Below, piece by piece: positions 28,101-46,700 of a stretch of 64,000 nt of DNA. The stretch is from NCBI GenBank assembly GCA_916610825.1, contig OU744446.1:26984445-27048444 (forward strand), written 5' to 3'. A program made the translations under genes and the position numbers. This DNA comes from Haliclystus octoradiatus. Taxonomy: Eukaryota > Cnidaria > Staurozoa > Stauromedusae > Haliclystidae. Numbering within the stretch: the first letter of the stretch is position 1; each line of letters begins with the position of its first letter. The notes under the pieces are model-generated. The model did not search any database, was not told the DNA's origin, and was given only the letters and a program-made list of their open reading frames with translations.

Positions 28101-29916
28101 AGCACGGAGCAGTCAATACAGCTGTAGAATTGGCCGCTGTTTGACCAATAGTATTGCTCAGTAGTCGTATTGACATGTTAGTCGATGCCTAAAATAGATT
28201 ATAGCTTGTTCATTTTTATTTAAAATTCTACCAAGGTCGAGAGCGTATTTAATCTTGGATCACCCCTTGGCGTGTTTCTCGTTATGAAGGGCATACGGCC
28301 CCGCAGTGATATTGAACAACATTTCGTCCCAGCTTCAGTCTGCCACCGATATTACAATATCTACGATCCAGCTGATCCAGTGGTATGTACAATAAATTTT
28401 GTATAAATATTTCATTTTATTTTGAGGCATTTCCATACACCAGCTAGATTGGGCTGTATCAATGTTTTGGCATTTACATATTTACCAATATCCTCTGCTG
28501 ATTAAACATATACTTGCTTTTTTAACGCTTTTCATCTGATTATCATGATTGGTGTATACATTTACTGGTATATTCTAAACAACTAAAACTACACACCTCA
28601 AGTATTTATACATGGCATAGAATTAGCTCCGCAGCTATAAAGTTGCACAGAATAGCTGCCAAATAGTTCATTTTTGCAGCAAGTTGTCTAATAGCTGCAT
28701 CTTTGCTGGATTGGAGCTATTCATTCAGTCTTCCCCAGATAAATAAATCTTTCTAGCAGATAATTGCCTAATATCTGTATCTTTATTTAACTTCAGCTAG
28801 AATCTTGTTTTATCGTTTTAGATGCAGTGAAATGACTTTTCAGACACAGACTTTTTCCGCTTAATCCATTTTTCAAATGTAATTGTATTATAAAATTACT
28901 TTGTTATTAGGCATATCGCCTTGAGCCGCTCATATATGGCTACTATTCAAAGATTCCACCTGTGAAAATCTCTTACTACAATCGACAAACTGATCGCAAA
29001 ACTACTGATGTTGTCAAGGGTGCTGGGTCACACACTGGACAATGGATAAAGACTCTTCTAGGTGGCTTTGGGGGATCACAACATCCTCCAGAACCGGTTA
29101 CGCAGACAGTGGAATATCAATCAGATGGAACGCTAGAGATGCCGAAAGCTACACACGAGAAAGCTGAAGAAATACTGAAAGATAAGAAACGTAAGTGTGT
29201 CTCAAAAAGAATCTGAGTGTCAAGATGTTATTCTTTTTTACAGATTCTGTCGAGGAATAAATTCATGAACACGAAATGGCACACTTCATGATCTTGTTTA
29301 TGACAGTTGATTGACGGATAAACCATCTTACGTTTCTAAATGCTATTTAATTTGTTTGTGAACTTTTTGTTGATTGTGCATGAGATGTTGGAGAAGTGTA
29401 TGAACTATCGGTGTGGATGTAGCTTAACCTCCTCAAGTTCAATTCAAGTTGTAATCAATGTTCTTTGCATTGATCTGAAGTTGCATCTATCCAAAGTTGT
29501 GCAAGAAGGGAGGGGGAATGAAAAGATTACCCTATAAAAGAAACATTAAATACTTTTTACTGTTTGACATCTTGAATCCAAGTCCTTTTAGAAGACAACT
29601 TGAGAAGTTAGTTAGTAACTAAGTAGCTGCATAACACAAGCAGGTGTGAACTGCTATTATGAACTTGTCATTGCTCAATTTTCCCTGAGTGAATGAGGTA
29701 AAATGATGTTTTAGGCAAAACAACTTTTGACTTCTGTAATGCCAATTTTCTATTTTAGGTCTAGTGCACCGCCTTGATTACGCGCTTGATGGCGGATTAA
29801 TTGAATACTTCACTGCATTAACGTCTCATATGTCTTACTGGACTAGTATGGATGTTGCTCGTTTCATGTTAAATCGAATCTACGAGAGGGAAGAAACAGA
29901 TATATTAACAAAATAA
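19105..29916 (+). CDS. DDHD1: DDHD-domain phosphatidic-acid-preferring phospholipase A1
   Basis: Eleven exons with consistent phases give about 680 residues: 19105-19471, 19812-19936, 20706-20775, 21683-21796, 22686-22827, 23594-23706, 25366-25472, 26023-26442, 28236-28382, 28911-29190 and 29759-29916. The start ATG opens a proline-rich leader (GPPRPPPPKTKK). A WWE-like region follows (VRWFYKEEKSWIRFN, then YWKEDLVGVLRGTWF). The lipase core has HGIGQ at about 255 and the nucleophile motif AHSLGS with Ser near 382. The C-terminal DDHD domain (about 487-680) shows YDPADPVAYRLEP and LDYALDGGLIEYF. The family cleaves the sn-1 acyl chain of phosphatidic acid and related lipids at ER/Golgi and mitochondrial membranes. 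Absence of a SAM domain between lipase and DDHD domains favours DDHD1 over DDHD2/SEC23IP. At 680 residues it is shorter than vertebrate DDHD1. It lies tail to tail with CNPPD1. Introns hold GTTCATGAAC repeats and a pogo-like MITE. Confidence 0.93.
20145..20215. repeat. GTTCATGAAC-family repeat cluster
   Basis: Five TTCATGAAC-type units in about 70 bases in a DDHD gene intron (GAGTTCATGAACAGTTCATG and variants). Confidence 0.7.
22300..22474. mobile_element. pogo/Tigger-like MITE, copy A
   Basis: Bounded by TA on both sides (22298-22299 and 22475-22476). Termini CAGTGAAACCTGTATATAAC and the inverse of CAGTCAAACATGTTATAACG form terminal inverted repeats. Internal GTGACCACTATAGACAGGTGG is shared with the other copies. 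TA target duplications and CAGT(C/G)AAACCT termini are typical of pogo-type Tc1/mariner elements. No transposase is present, so it is non-autonomous. It lies in a DDHD gene intron. Confidence 0.85.
23155..23262. repeat. GTTCATGAAC-family repeat cluster
   Basis: Contains TTGTTCATGAACC, CAGTTCATGAACTGTTCATG and CGCTCATGAACTGGTTGATG in a DDHD gene intron. Confidence 0.7.
24506..24590. repeat. Purine-rich (GA/A) tract
   Basis: An almost continuous A/G run on the + strand (AAGAAAAGAAAGAAAAAAAA and similar), interrupted by a few pyrimidines. Low-complexity intron sequence. Confidence 0.7.
24722..24741. repeat. AT dinucleotide microsatellite
   Basis: About nine to ten AT units in a DDHD gene intron. 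Confidence 0.85.
27815..28185. repeat. Diverged tandem duplication of about 190 bases in a DDHD gene intron
   Basis: Both halves contain, in order, GTCAATTTTG-like, ATATCATAATATGAATTTTA-like, TTATC(C/T)GTTG, CACGGAGCA(A/G)TCAATACAG and TAGAATTG. The unit near 27825-28010 recurs near 28012-28185 with many substitutions. It is an old duplication or two diverged copies of one element. Confidence 0.6.
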
Positions 29917-31121
29917 ATTTAAGGATTATTTCATTCTATAGCTTTACACAAATAGATAAACTATTAAATAATTAATATTCAAAGAATCAATTATGTGTTT
30001 TCAAAATCTATACATTTAAATTACAAAACACACATGACATTTAATAGGTAACTTGTTTATAATCTAGCCGTCTCTCTGATGCGTATGCTATCTTTAATAG
30101 TGCAAAAAGTTCATGAACAGTTCAATGAAAACAGTTCATGAACGTTAAATGGCCTAATTTTCATGAACTGTTCATGAATTGTTCATGAAAAAACTTCATG
30201 AAAGTTGGGTCACTTAACGTTCATAAGGTGTTCATGAACAGTTCATGAACTCAACTAATTTTTTTGCAGTTGAGTCTCTATCAATCAACTGTCGTTAACT
30301 TACTTTCTGTCTCAACGATGGGCAGACCTGATGACTGCCATTCATAGTTCGTAGGTCTCCTGACATCAACTACAATCACAGTATTACACAAACCAAAACT
30401 ACTAGTCATTAAGTTATTTTGAGAAAGGAAACAAAGCAAAAATAGTTGGCAGTTATGAATATAAAACACCAGTCTGTTCGACTCCTTTAACATTCAATGT
30501 TTGTGGGTGATATACTGGCATGTCATTCTTAGGCATGAACAATGAACATATCAGTGTGCAGAATGAATGTACATTGAGCGTAAATTGTTGGAAGCTTGTC
30601 CGGAAACTATTTCTGATTATTTATGTCAATTCAGTACATCCCGATAAATGTAACTACTTTTGCTACGATCTGTGTAAAATATTTGTTATAAAATGCATGT
30701 TACAAGTCTATGTTGCTTTTTAATCGTGCATGCTCTGAATCAAATACGGCACACGTACACAGTATTAGGCTATTCATGTTGTGGAATTTTCTCCTTGGCC
30801 TGGTCTGTGAAAGTCTTAAATTGTATTACGTAGGATACGTTTGCATTTTTGTTGGAAGGCTATGCTGATGTCACGCTGTATGTATTGTCGCAGGATTAGA
30901 TTTGACTGATGACTGTCAATACTCTGCATTTTAATAGAGAACAACAACAATAACAAAAATCAAATATAGCAAATGCATATTTATTATTTATAAAATGAAA
31001 CAGTGTGGTAACACACTGTTTGATTATTAAAATCAGATCAATGCAGTAATTGCAATGAAAACAACAAGAAAAATGGATTACATAAGTCAATAACAAAACG
31101 AGACATGTGAGATAAGCTATG
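29917..31121. other. Convergent intergenic region between the DDHD gene and CNPPD1
   Basis: Holds both 3' untranslated regions. An AATAAA overlaps the DDHD stop codon at about 29912. TTTATT at 30980-30985 is AATAAA on the minus strand, a good polyadenylation signal about 140 bases past the CNPPD1 stop. A GTTCATGAAC cluster sits at 30104-30262. No other gene is seen. Confidence 0.6.
30104..30262. repeat. GTTCATGAAC-family repeat, well-preserved copy
   Basis: About ten TTCATGAA units, alone or as GTTCATGAACAGTTCATGAA, separated by a spacer reading GTTAAATGGCCTAATTTTC in one half and its approximate inverse in the other. The whole segment can fold back on itself. Confidence 0.85.
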
Positions 31122-38379
<7,258 letters not shown>

Positions 38380-38518
38380 CTACCAATCGAATACAATAAC
38401 CATTTATAGAAATTTATAATTACAATGAAAGATTTTAGTTTGTACAGTATCTATGTTATTGTACAGTCTTATGTGACAAACTGGTACGTAGAGATAGGAG
38501 GAACAAGCTACACATTTA

Positions 38519-39127
38519 CAGTCAAACCTGTTAGAACGGTCACCTCAATACATCGGTCGGACTGTCATCTGTCTTTGTATCATAATGAACATGATTCAAT
38601 TAATCTGATTGGTTTAGAGTTATGATGCCAAATCACCATATCAACGCAGAAAAAACTAAGGTTCAAAAACATAATCGATCTTACAGTTCAATCTTCATAT
38701 CAAGATTGAGAATTTACAATTTGATCAGGAATTTCTAAAACATCAACTTATGAATAAGATGGTCATGTAAAGGTTTATAAAATGTGTGCAAGTTATCATA
38801 CAACGCAATTGGCGTATAGCTATGAGCTATTGATATTTGGCAAACTCAGAGTCACTCCAGGAGAAAACTCAAAGGCGAAAATAACTCGCCGAGCAGAGGC
38901 GGCTCATGATTTCCTGTACCTTCTCGACTTCTCCTTGAAGGTGCCAATTATCAATAGCTCATAGGAAACTGTATGCCAATTGCGTAATGGAATTGGTCAC
39001 TCTTGCAATGACTAATAGTATTTTCTATAGGCCACTGCATACAATGCATATTTTCAATTACAATTACTACCTGCATATAGTGGTCAATTTACCTTCCTCT
39101 CATATATGGCTGTTCTAGGTTTCACTG
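38519..39127. mobile_element. pogo/Tigger-like MITE, long variant (copy C)
   Basis: Ends are those of the short copies (CAGTCAAACCTGTTAGAACG; TAGGTTTCACTG), with TA at 38517-38518 and 39128-39129. About 400 extra internal bases (38590-38990) carry an inverted repeat: CGCAATTGGCGTATAGCTATGAG with GCTCAT..TATGCCAATTGCG. The left internal part matches 56815-57070. It may be a longer relative of the MITE or a nested insertion. Confidence 0.7.
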
Positions 39128-39218
39128 TATATCATTACAAAACATTACAAGCTTTTCTGATTGCAAATTGGTCAAAATAGAGGCATACACATTAATATTT
39201 TTGTTCAGAAACGTAATC

Positions 39219-39226
39219 AACTGTAT
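39219..39226. repeat. Target-site duplication of hAT element, left copy
   Basis: AACTGTAT directly precedes the element terminus TAGAGGTGCA. The identical octamer follows the right terminus at 41709-41716. Confidence 0.92.
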
Positions 39227-41708
39227 TAGAGGTGCACCGATTAAAAATTTTGCCTATTATCTCAGCCGATCACATTTTGCCGATAAAATTAAATAATCGG
39301 TCGATTAATCGGAAAAAACCGATTAACAGAATATAAGAAAGTTATTAAACAAACCGAGACAAAATAAAACGATTTCTTGCAGGGAATGAATGTTATTAAT
39401 TGGATTAAAAGCATCCACAAATTAAATTATTAAATATTATATTTATAAATAATACACAAAGGTTGTTGCAAGTAATACTGATGGATGCAATGAACTAATA
39501 TGTAATTAATATGTTATGTGTTCAAATAGTTAATAATTGAATTCTAGTAAAGGTAAATTATGATGTAAAAATAAAAGTCCTTCAGCCTTACGTGCAGTTA
39601 ACCTGCTTCTTTTCTCCGTAGCAATGTTTCCGGCTTCGCTGAAGATTCTTTCTGAATATACACTCGAGCTAGGAGCGCTCAAGTATTTCTCAGCTACTCT
39701 GTAAACATCTGGGTAACTGAGTTTATTTGCCAACCACCATACATATGGATTCGACTTTCTAGGTTGACGTGGCAAAGCTAAGAAGGAGTCCATTTGTTTT
39801 TCAAGATCGGTGCTCTCTGTTGTAGTTGAGTTGTCTGCAACATCGTCGTAATATGACCAGAAATCATCATGATTTACTTGCCTTAATACTGGCACAGTTT
39901 GTTGTTGAACAGGTGTGTCATCATCAGAGTTGGTGGGAGACATTCGTTCAATTTCAGCAAGCAATGTTGTTCTGCTTTCAGCAGGAAGAAAACTAGTTTT
40001 AAACCTTGGGTTGACGGCTGTTGAGAGGACGCAATTTTTGTTTATGATGGTGTTGCATAGTTTTGACACCACTGCTCAAATTGCCATCGGCTTTCGTTAG
40101 AAACTTCTTGAGAACTGTGACAGCAGGAATAACTTCTGATAGGCATGAATTTTCTTTGCTCATATCTTTCGTTAATTCTTCAAAGGGTTGCAACAGTCTG
40201 ATGACCTTTTCCATGATGTCCCATTCATATGCGCTCAGCATGGCAACGGATGACTTATCACTTGAGAACACAACAATCTCCTTTTTCATCTGGAATAGGC
40301 GAGACAGCATAGCGTACCATCGCATGACAATGACGAATGATTAAAGTGACCCACGATACTTCTACTTCTTGCAATCATGTCCATTACAACTATTTGAGTA
40401 AGAAGAGCAGTCTTGATAACAAGTTGGATTGTATGAATAAAACAAGGCATACTGTCAATTCCAGTGACTGTAGCTCCATTGCAAATATTTGCAGCATTGT
40501 CCGTGACAGTTGAATGTCTATGTCCCATTCAGCTAACACTTGGTCTAACTTCTTCTTAATTGCTTCTCCAGTGTGATTACCAGGAAAGTGACTAGAATGA
40601 AGGACGAATGACTGCCTTGGCTTCTCTGTCTGTTCAGGATTGATCCAATGAGCAGTTAAGCTAATAAAGCAGTCGTTATTATGCGAACAAGTCCAAATAT
40701 CAGAAGTAAATGACGCGTGTTTGACATCTTTTAACATCTTTTTGACCTCTCCTTCTGCACGTTTTACCAATTCGGGGATAACAGTGCCACTAAAATGGCG
40801 TCGGCTTGGTAAATGATACTTTGGCGAAATATGATTAATAAGACGAGCAAACCCAATATCCTCGACAAAACTGTTAGGCTGATTGTCCAGGCAAATCATT
40901 TCTCCGATTAGTTGTGTAATTGCCAATGACAATTTGCTACTCATTTCCCATTGCTGTCCAGCTTTGAAACTGTTCTCAATTGTCAATGCCCTTTTCAATT
41001 TCTTTCTCGTGGATGATACAGAAGTGTCTGCTGCTCTTTTAACTTGTTGAGCTTCACGTTGCTGTTTCTCTGCATCTCCTAGGGCCTGAAATTGTGCTTG
41101 GTGTTTCTTCAAATGATTTCTCAAATTTGTAGTTGTGAAGTTTGTAGATTTTTTCCCACCTCTAGATACCTCCATGTGCTGTCCAGAGTCCTTGCATATC
41201 AAACATATGGCTTTCGAGTTGTTAGACTCAGACACAGTAAAATAATTCCACACTTTGCTAGTGAAAACACTTTCCATTTCGATAAATCAGTAAATTCAAT
41301 AATAATATAACGTTATGTCAACAGCAACGTTACGTCAGAATAAGAACTACATGTAAATTTCACAAGCGTGTCTTTATGCAAAATTATGCTGCGATTGTGG
41401 ATCGAAACACAATAGATTTTAGAAACAAGCTGTGATTGGATATTTGCATGGGCAATGAGAACGCCCCTTACAACGCAAAAATGGTGTCTGCCGCGTGATT
41501 TCTGTTTTCTCTGTGTTTGTTTCATGATTTAAAAGTGAGATAACTAGTGAAATTATTTGATTTTCCAACATATTTTTACATAAAACAATGCCGATCAGCA
41601 TGCCCTTATGAATTTGTAATCGGCCGATCACCGATTAATGGAGATTTCCCATAATTTGCCGGTTAATCGGCATTACCGATCATTTTCCGATCAATCAATG
41701 CACCTCTA
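39227..41708 (-). mobile_element. hAT-superfamily DNA transposon (2482 bp), full length but decayed
   Basis: Terminal inverted repeats TAGAGGTGCACCGATT (left) and the inverse of TAGAGGTGCATTGATT (right), flanked by a perfect 8-base duplication AACTGTAT. Both subterminal regions are filled with CCGATTAATCGG-type repeats, probable transposase binding sites. The 8-base duplication and encoded transposase place it in hAT. It lies between the last recognised 5' exon of CNPPD1 and the SH3-finger gene, within a CNPPD1 intron if that gene starts near 43400. Confidence 0.95.
39530..41277 (-). pseudogene. hAT transposase with BED finger, broken by three frameshifts
   Basis: Reading from 41277 downward, the N-terminus has a BED-type zinc finger (CLIC, then NLRNHLKKH). 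It is followed by a catalytic-core region with HASFTSDIWT and, after a frame break near 40510, TVTDNAANI, matching ZBED/hAT transposases. Further breaks lie near 40325 and 40060. The C-terminal hAT dimerisation domain is well kept: NPYVWWLANKLSYPDV and SVYSERIFSEAGNI. Few other lesions are visible, so inactivation appears moderately recent. No active transposase can be made from this copy. Confidence 0.92.
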
Positions 41709-41716
41709 AACTGTAT
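41709..41716. repeat. Target-site duplication of hAT element, right copy
   Basis: AACTGTAT, identical to 39219-39226. Confidence 0.92.
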
Positions 41717-41788
41717 ACTTCGATACAGAGATAATTGTGAAACCAGCATTCAATAAAATGGACATTCCGAGACTGAGAGGCTTTGAAG

Positions 41789-41936
41789 CAGACATGAGAA
41801 TTTAAAATTTGAAAATAGTCTGAAATCTAGGATATCTTGATAAACTTCAATGGAAAAGAATGATAAATAGAGTTTCACAAGGGTAAAAATAGTCTGAAAT
41901 CCGCTGATCTGAAAAGTGTGAAAATTCTCATGTCTG
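41789..41936. mobile_element. MITE with CAGACATGAG terminal inverted repeats, copy 3
   Basis: Begins CAGACATGAGAATTTAAAAT and ends AAAATTCTCATGTCTG, a clear terminal inverted repeat. Internal ATAGTCTGAAATC occurs in both halves. TTGAAG flanks both sides, a likely 6-base target duplication. Confidence 0.9.
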
Positions 41937-43390
41937 TTGAAGGCTGGCACAAACTTAGCTTGCGTCACAGACCACAATTAATTTATGAAAGAATAGGGTC
42001 TGTGTGAATTGCTCGGTTTCTCTGTCCGGGCCTTGTATCAGAATCAGACTAATGTCACATAATCATGTATGATTAGGGTGATTCTCAAACCGTGATGCGC
42101 TCAGCTTCTCAAATTATTTCAAATACATTTTAAAAATACTTGTTTTCAAATATAATGCAGCCTTTCTTTGAAAACTTCAATCAAATCTAATGTTCTGTTT
42201 GTTAATAATGTACAAACACCAATATGAAGAAATATCCAGAAGTGCTGTCTATTTGCGTGTTGAATCCTTGTGCAGCCGATTCCCATTCACTTTTGTAACA
42301 ATATAAAACACAAGTTACGTGCTATTAATTCTATTTTAGGCTTTGTAGCTATGACAGTTAATTGATCGAACATATGTGATGAATTTATTCACTAAAAGCA
42401 ATAGATTTACCATGCATCGATCAGAAACTTCCGCTCCAGGTTTTCGTGGAGCGGCTGGACAAATCACACAGACCCTATTCTTTTGTAAATGAATTGCGGT
42501 CTGTAAAACAGACTAGCACAAACTCAGAAAGAAAGGGAGCAAAAAGATTGCATTCAAATTTTCATAAGCATAAGAGAAATCATTTGCTTTCTTTTGTTCG
42601 AAAGATAAATGCAAATACGTAGTTTTTAAATGTTACGACAATATCCACTAAAATAACATTTACATGATGTAGTCACACGATCTTGTCAGCAAAAAGCAGT
42701 CTTCTCAATTTGGTACTTGGATGTGGGTTTGGTACGTTTGCGGACAGGACAGCGTACTTGTTGCTGTTGTTATTTGCTTGCAGTTTTTATTATCATTATC
42801 CATCCAAATTAGCGTACTTCGTTTTATTATTTTTTTATGGAGTATCTTGTAACCCTTGGCCTTGTATATAACACTTAGATATGGATCTCTAATATCCATT
42901 CAGAGAGTTGGAGAGGGTCTGCTATGCTGACTGCAAGGCTCAGGCTTGGCGAACCCTAATCCATAGTCCAATCCAAGCGAATATATTCGGACTAAGTTAG
43001 TTTCAGACCAGTTAGTCAAGTTAGAGCTAAGAGATGAGTGACGGGATTGGGGTATCAGTAAGAAGCAAATGAGTGATATTTTATATGCTTACGAATTATA
43101 CAGATCGATAAATGCTGAAATGGAAATGAGAAAGGCGCGAAACAAGGACATGCTCGATATGATTGAGTAGGTGAGGTTAAGCAGACTGAAGCACTCGTAA
43201 AAGGTCAAATTAATTCACAAACCTTCATTATGAAAAGTTTCTTAAACGTACACCAAGTTTTATAATAACCACTTTAACACATCCAGGCGTATTTATATGG
43301 CATGAAGCGAATAGTTATGTAATTATCTTGAAATAACACAGACCTGAGCCGCTGTTAAATGTTATTGAACGATCAAAAAAGGTAACTCAC
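41937..43390. other. Non-coding stretch upstream of the SH3-finger gene
   Basis: No protein-like frame recognised. It contains scattered AT-rich DNA and would be CNPPD1 intron if that gene begins at 43400. Confidence 0.4.
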
Positions 43391-43721
43391 ATCGCATCAT
43401 GGCGTCACAGGGAGATGGAATTTTGGAAATACAAACGATTTCCGGCTAGACTCATTTTTCTTCAATTTTGAAACAGAGGCCCAATCATGGTAAAATGGGA
43501 AATACAGTACTTCTTTTTCCATTTTCAACTTTCAAGTACAGTACTCTGCCTTACCTTTCATGTGCAGCCAAGTTGGCCAAGAATATAATATTTGTCCAAA
43601 TTGGGACTCAAAAAGTGGTTAATGCACTTTTGAGTCTTCTGCATTGTGAGTTGGATACTATAACACTATTTTGAGTTTTACGTATCATCATCACTTTTGA
43701 GAGTTAGACTATATTTGTGCA

Positions 43722-46700
43722 ATGACTCAAATGAATTCTCAAAGACCAAATCCACAAGATCGTTTATCTTCACTTGGAAGAGGTGTATTTGCCCTTAAAA
43801 ACTTCGAACCTTGCCGAAGACCAGGTAAAACTGAAAATGTAACGCGATCAGGTTCATCTGCTGGTGGAACCACAACTCTTCAGAAAAAAGCAGATCAACC
43901 ACAAGCAGCAGCAGTAATTGTCAAAGCAAATGGATTTGCTACAAAAGAAACACAACCAGTTGCCACTAAACCACCAACTATGACTACCAAACAACCTGTA
44001 TTCGACAAAGATAACGCAACAGAACTATTTTGTAAATATAATTACAAAGCTAATCCAGATCGCCCTGGTGGGTTTGATGAGTTATCATTTAAACAGAGTG
44101 AACGCCTTTGGTTAGTTAAGCGCCATCCATCTAATGAGCATTGGCTAGAAGCAGCAAATGAAGATGGGGATATAGGATTTGTACCGGCAACTTATATGAA
44201 AGTGAGTGTCATCAAATGAAATGTCAATGGCTCAATAGGCCTAGGCTACATGTCAGACTAAAAAATGTAAATGTGTTTTTGCATGTCTGAGATTGGAGTA
44301 CTAATCTTAATGAGCACATAATCCCAAGTATAATCTTATCGATTAATGAGAAATACAACTAAAGTTAATTAGCCTAAATCTGAAAGTGCGCCAATTGCAA
44401 TATTCCCAATCTGGGATTTGCATTCATTGTCATCGAAGAGTATGCTTGACCTAGATTAAAAAGAATGCATTGTGGGCAGTGTCCGACAAAAGATTTAGCC
44501 TTACGGATATCTTCAACATTTTCTTCGGAATTTTTGGTTGAAGTTTGGCCTATAAAAAGTTATCAATTTTCTTCTGAATTTGCTCTAGCCTTCCGGGATC
44601 TAAGATCCCAGGATCCCCACTTTTGTTGGACCCTGATTGTGGGAGGCCTAGATTTTATTAGAAAACACAGCTTCAAGGATCAAACCAAACCAGCAGCCTT
44701 GGCATGTAATTCCCCAAAATGGAGTCTCACATCTTTTTTATCAAAGTCATGTTATGTTAGTGAGTTGATGTTTGAGCCGTGAATTTTGAGAAGCAGCTTC
44801 TTAATTTTGTATGAGTATTTCTGGTTGTAAATGAAAGCTCTTTTGAGTTACCAGTGGCCTTTCTACATATGCTACTTCCCTTTTACCAGACTTGCCATGT
44901 TGTGGTAGGCCTACTCCAGAAAAACTGGCCATTAATGTTATGAAATTTATCCATGATTAGAAATTAAGTATACATTCAAAATTATTTTACAACAAAAACA
45001 TTCTAAACGAGACAAAACCATTTTTAAAAACGTTGCTTGAATGATAGGCTACATGCACTATTCAACTTGCGCGCAATGATGACACTTTAAACCCGAATTT
45101 TAGAGTATTTTTCTAAGCTGCTGCCTATCAGTTGCTGTCTACCACAGTACAATGTGGAAAGTGAATTATAGAGGTGGACATGAAACACACTCCGCATTGA
45201 AATGATAATTTACGCACAATGAATTAATAATCAAGATCAAGTCAATTGAATTTTAACCAATGTTATAATTGATGTAGGAGAGCACATTCATTAATGTGTC
45301 CATGTTGACATTGTTGAACTTCATTATTTTAATTAATTTGAATTAATACTTGAAGTACAATATAATATAATAGGATGTTAACACATATGTAAAAGTGCTC
45401 AATGTTTGGAAAAATCAGAGCATAGTATAGAACAGAGGTTTCTGCTGAAAACATCTTTAATCTCTTTTAAATAAATTATTGATTCTGATTCATATTGACG
45501 GAAAAAATTGATTTGTAAGAGTTTGAAGTCGTTGAGAAATGATGAAGATATCAATATATTTATGTGTCTATTATGCCTCACATTGATTTTCATGATGTCA
45601 CTATTCAATAGTCTTTTAATTGGTCAGAGAGAAATTTAAATAGCTATGTCACGAAAATAGACGCACTTCAGAAGAGACACATGGACATCTCCATCATTTC
45701 TTATCGGATCAGCTTCAAACTTTTACCTTTCAATTTTTTCAACCAATATGGATCAGAATCGATCATTTATTTGAAGGAGACGTTTTCAGAAGAGAACTCT
45801 ATTAAATCAAGGATCACTTGGCAAGAGCATTTTCCGTAACTGGTAAGTTCAAACTTTTATTTCCAGATAATCTGACAGCTTACTCCAAAGTATGAATAAT
45901 CTGTCAAATTTCGAAATCAGAAATAATCTGAGTCAATCTTAAGACCAATATAAATCCGATTTGAGGACCTAAAATATCAACCTGAATTTAATCCAATTGG
46001 ATCAGGTTTGGATTCAGATTTACACACCTTTATTCTACAATGTCTATGTCTATACAATCAATGGTTTTGATGTTTTGTTGCCTTAGATTATCGAAAAGAA
46101 GTTGACCAATTTACCTTGGCTCCAGAAGAAGGAATCCCTGGACTTCAAATCACTTGAAACTGAAAAGAAAAAGGAATCAGGAAATCGAGGCAGCATCTTT
46201 GGTAAACCACCTGTTAATGTTGTTGCTGCTAAGCAACCTGTCAAGGCTTACATCCCAAGTAAGTGTAGCCATGTCTATTTAGTGTTTAAACATTGTACGT
46301 CACAATTGCAGCATCTAGTATCTATTTATAGGTTTATTACATGCATGGTTTTAATTCTGCATCAAAATGTCACTTTGCTGCTTCCACATTGATACTTTGT
46401 GCATCAAATATTCTAATAACTCACCCCTATCAAGCTGCAGATAATGGCATTGTACGAAGCCTTGAAATTGGATACTAAATGCTTAATGACATCTAATTTA
46501 GAAAATCAGATGTTCCTTAGATATTCACAATTTACAATATTCACAATAGACAAATTCGGCTAAGAATCGAATGTATGGTCACGTGATCTGAAATTGGTGT
46601 CTACAGTCAAGCGAATGAATGGTTGAATGCGGTCGCACATACTTTTCTGCAGTTTCATAAAGCTTGTAAATTCGTATTATTGGAAGATTAATTTGATTTA

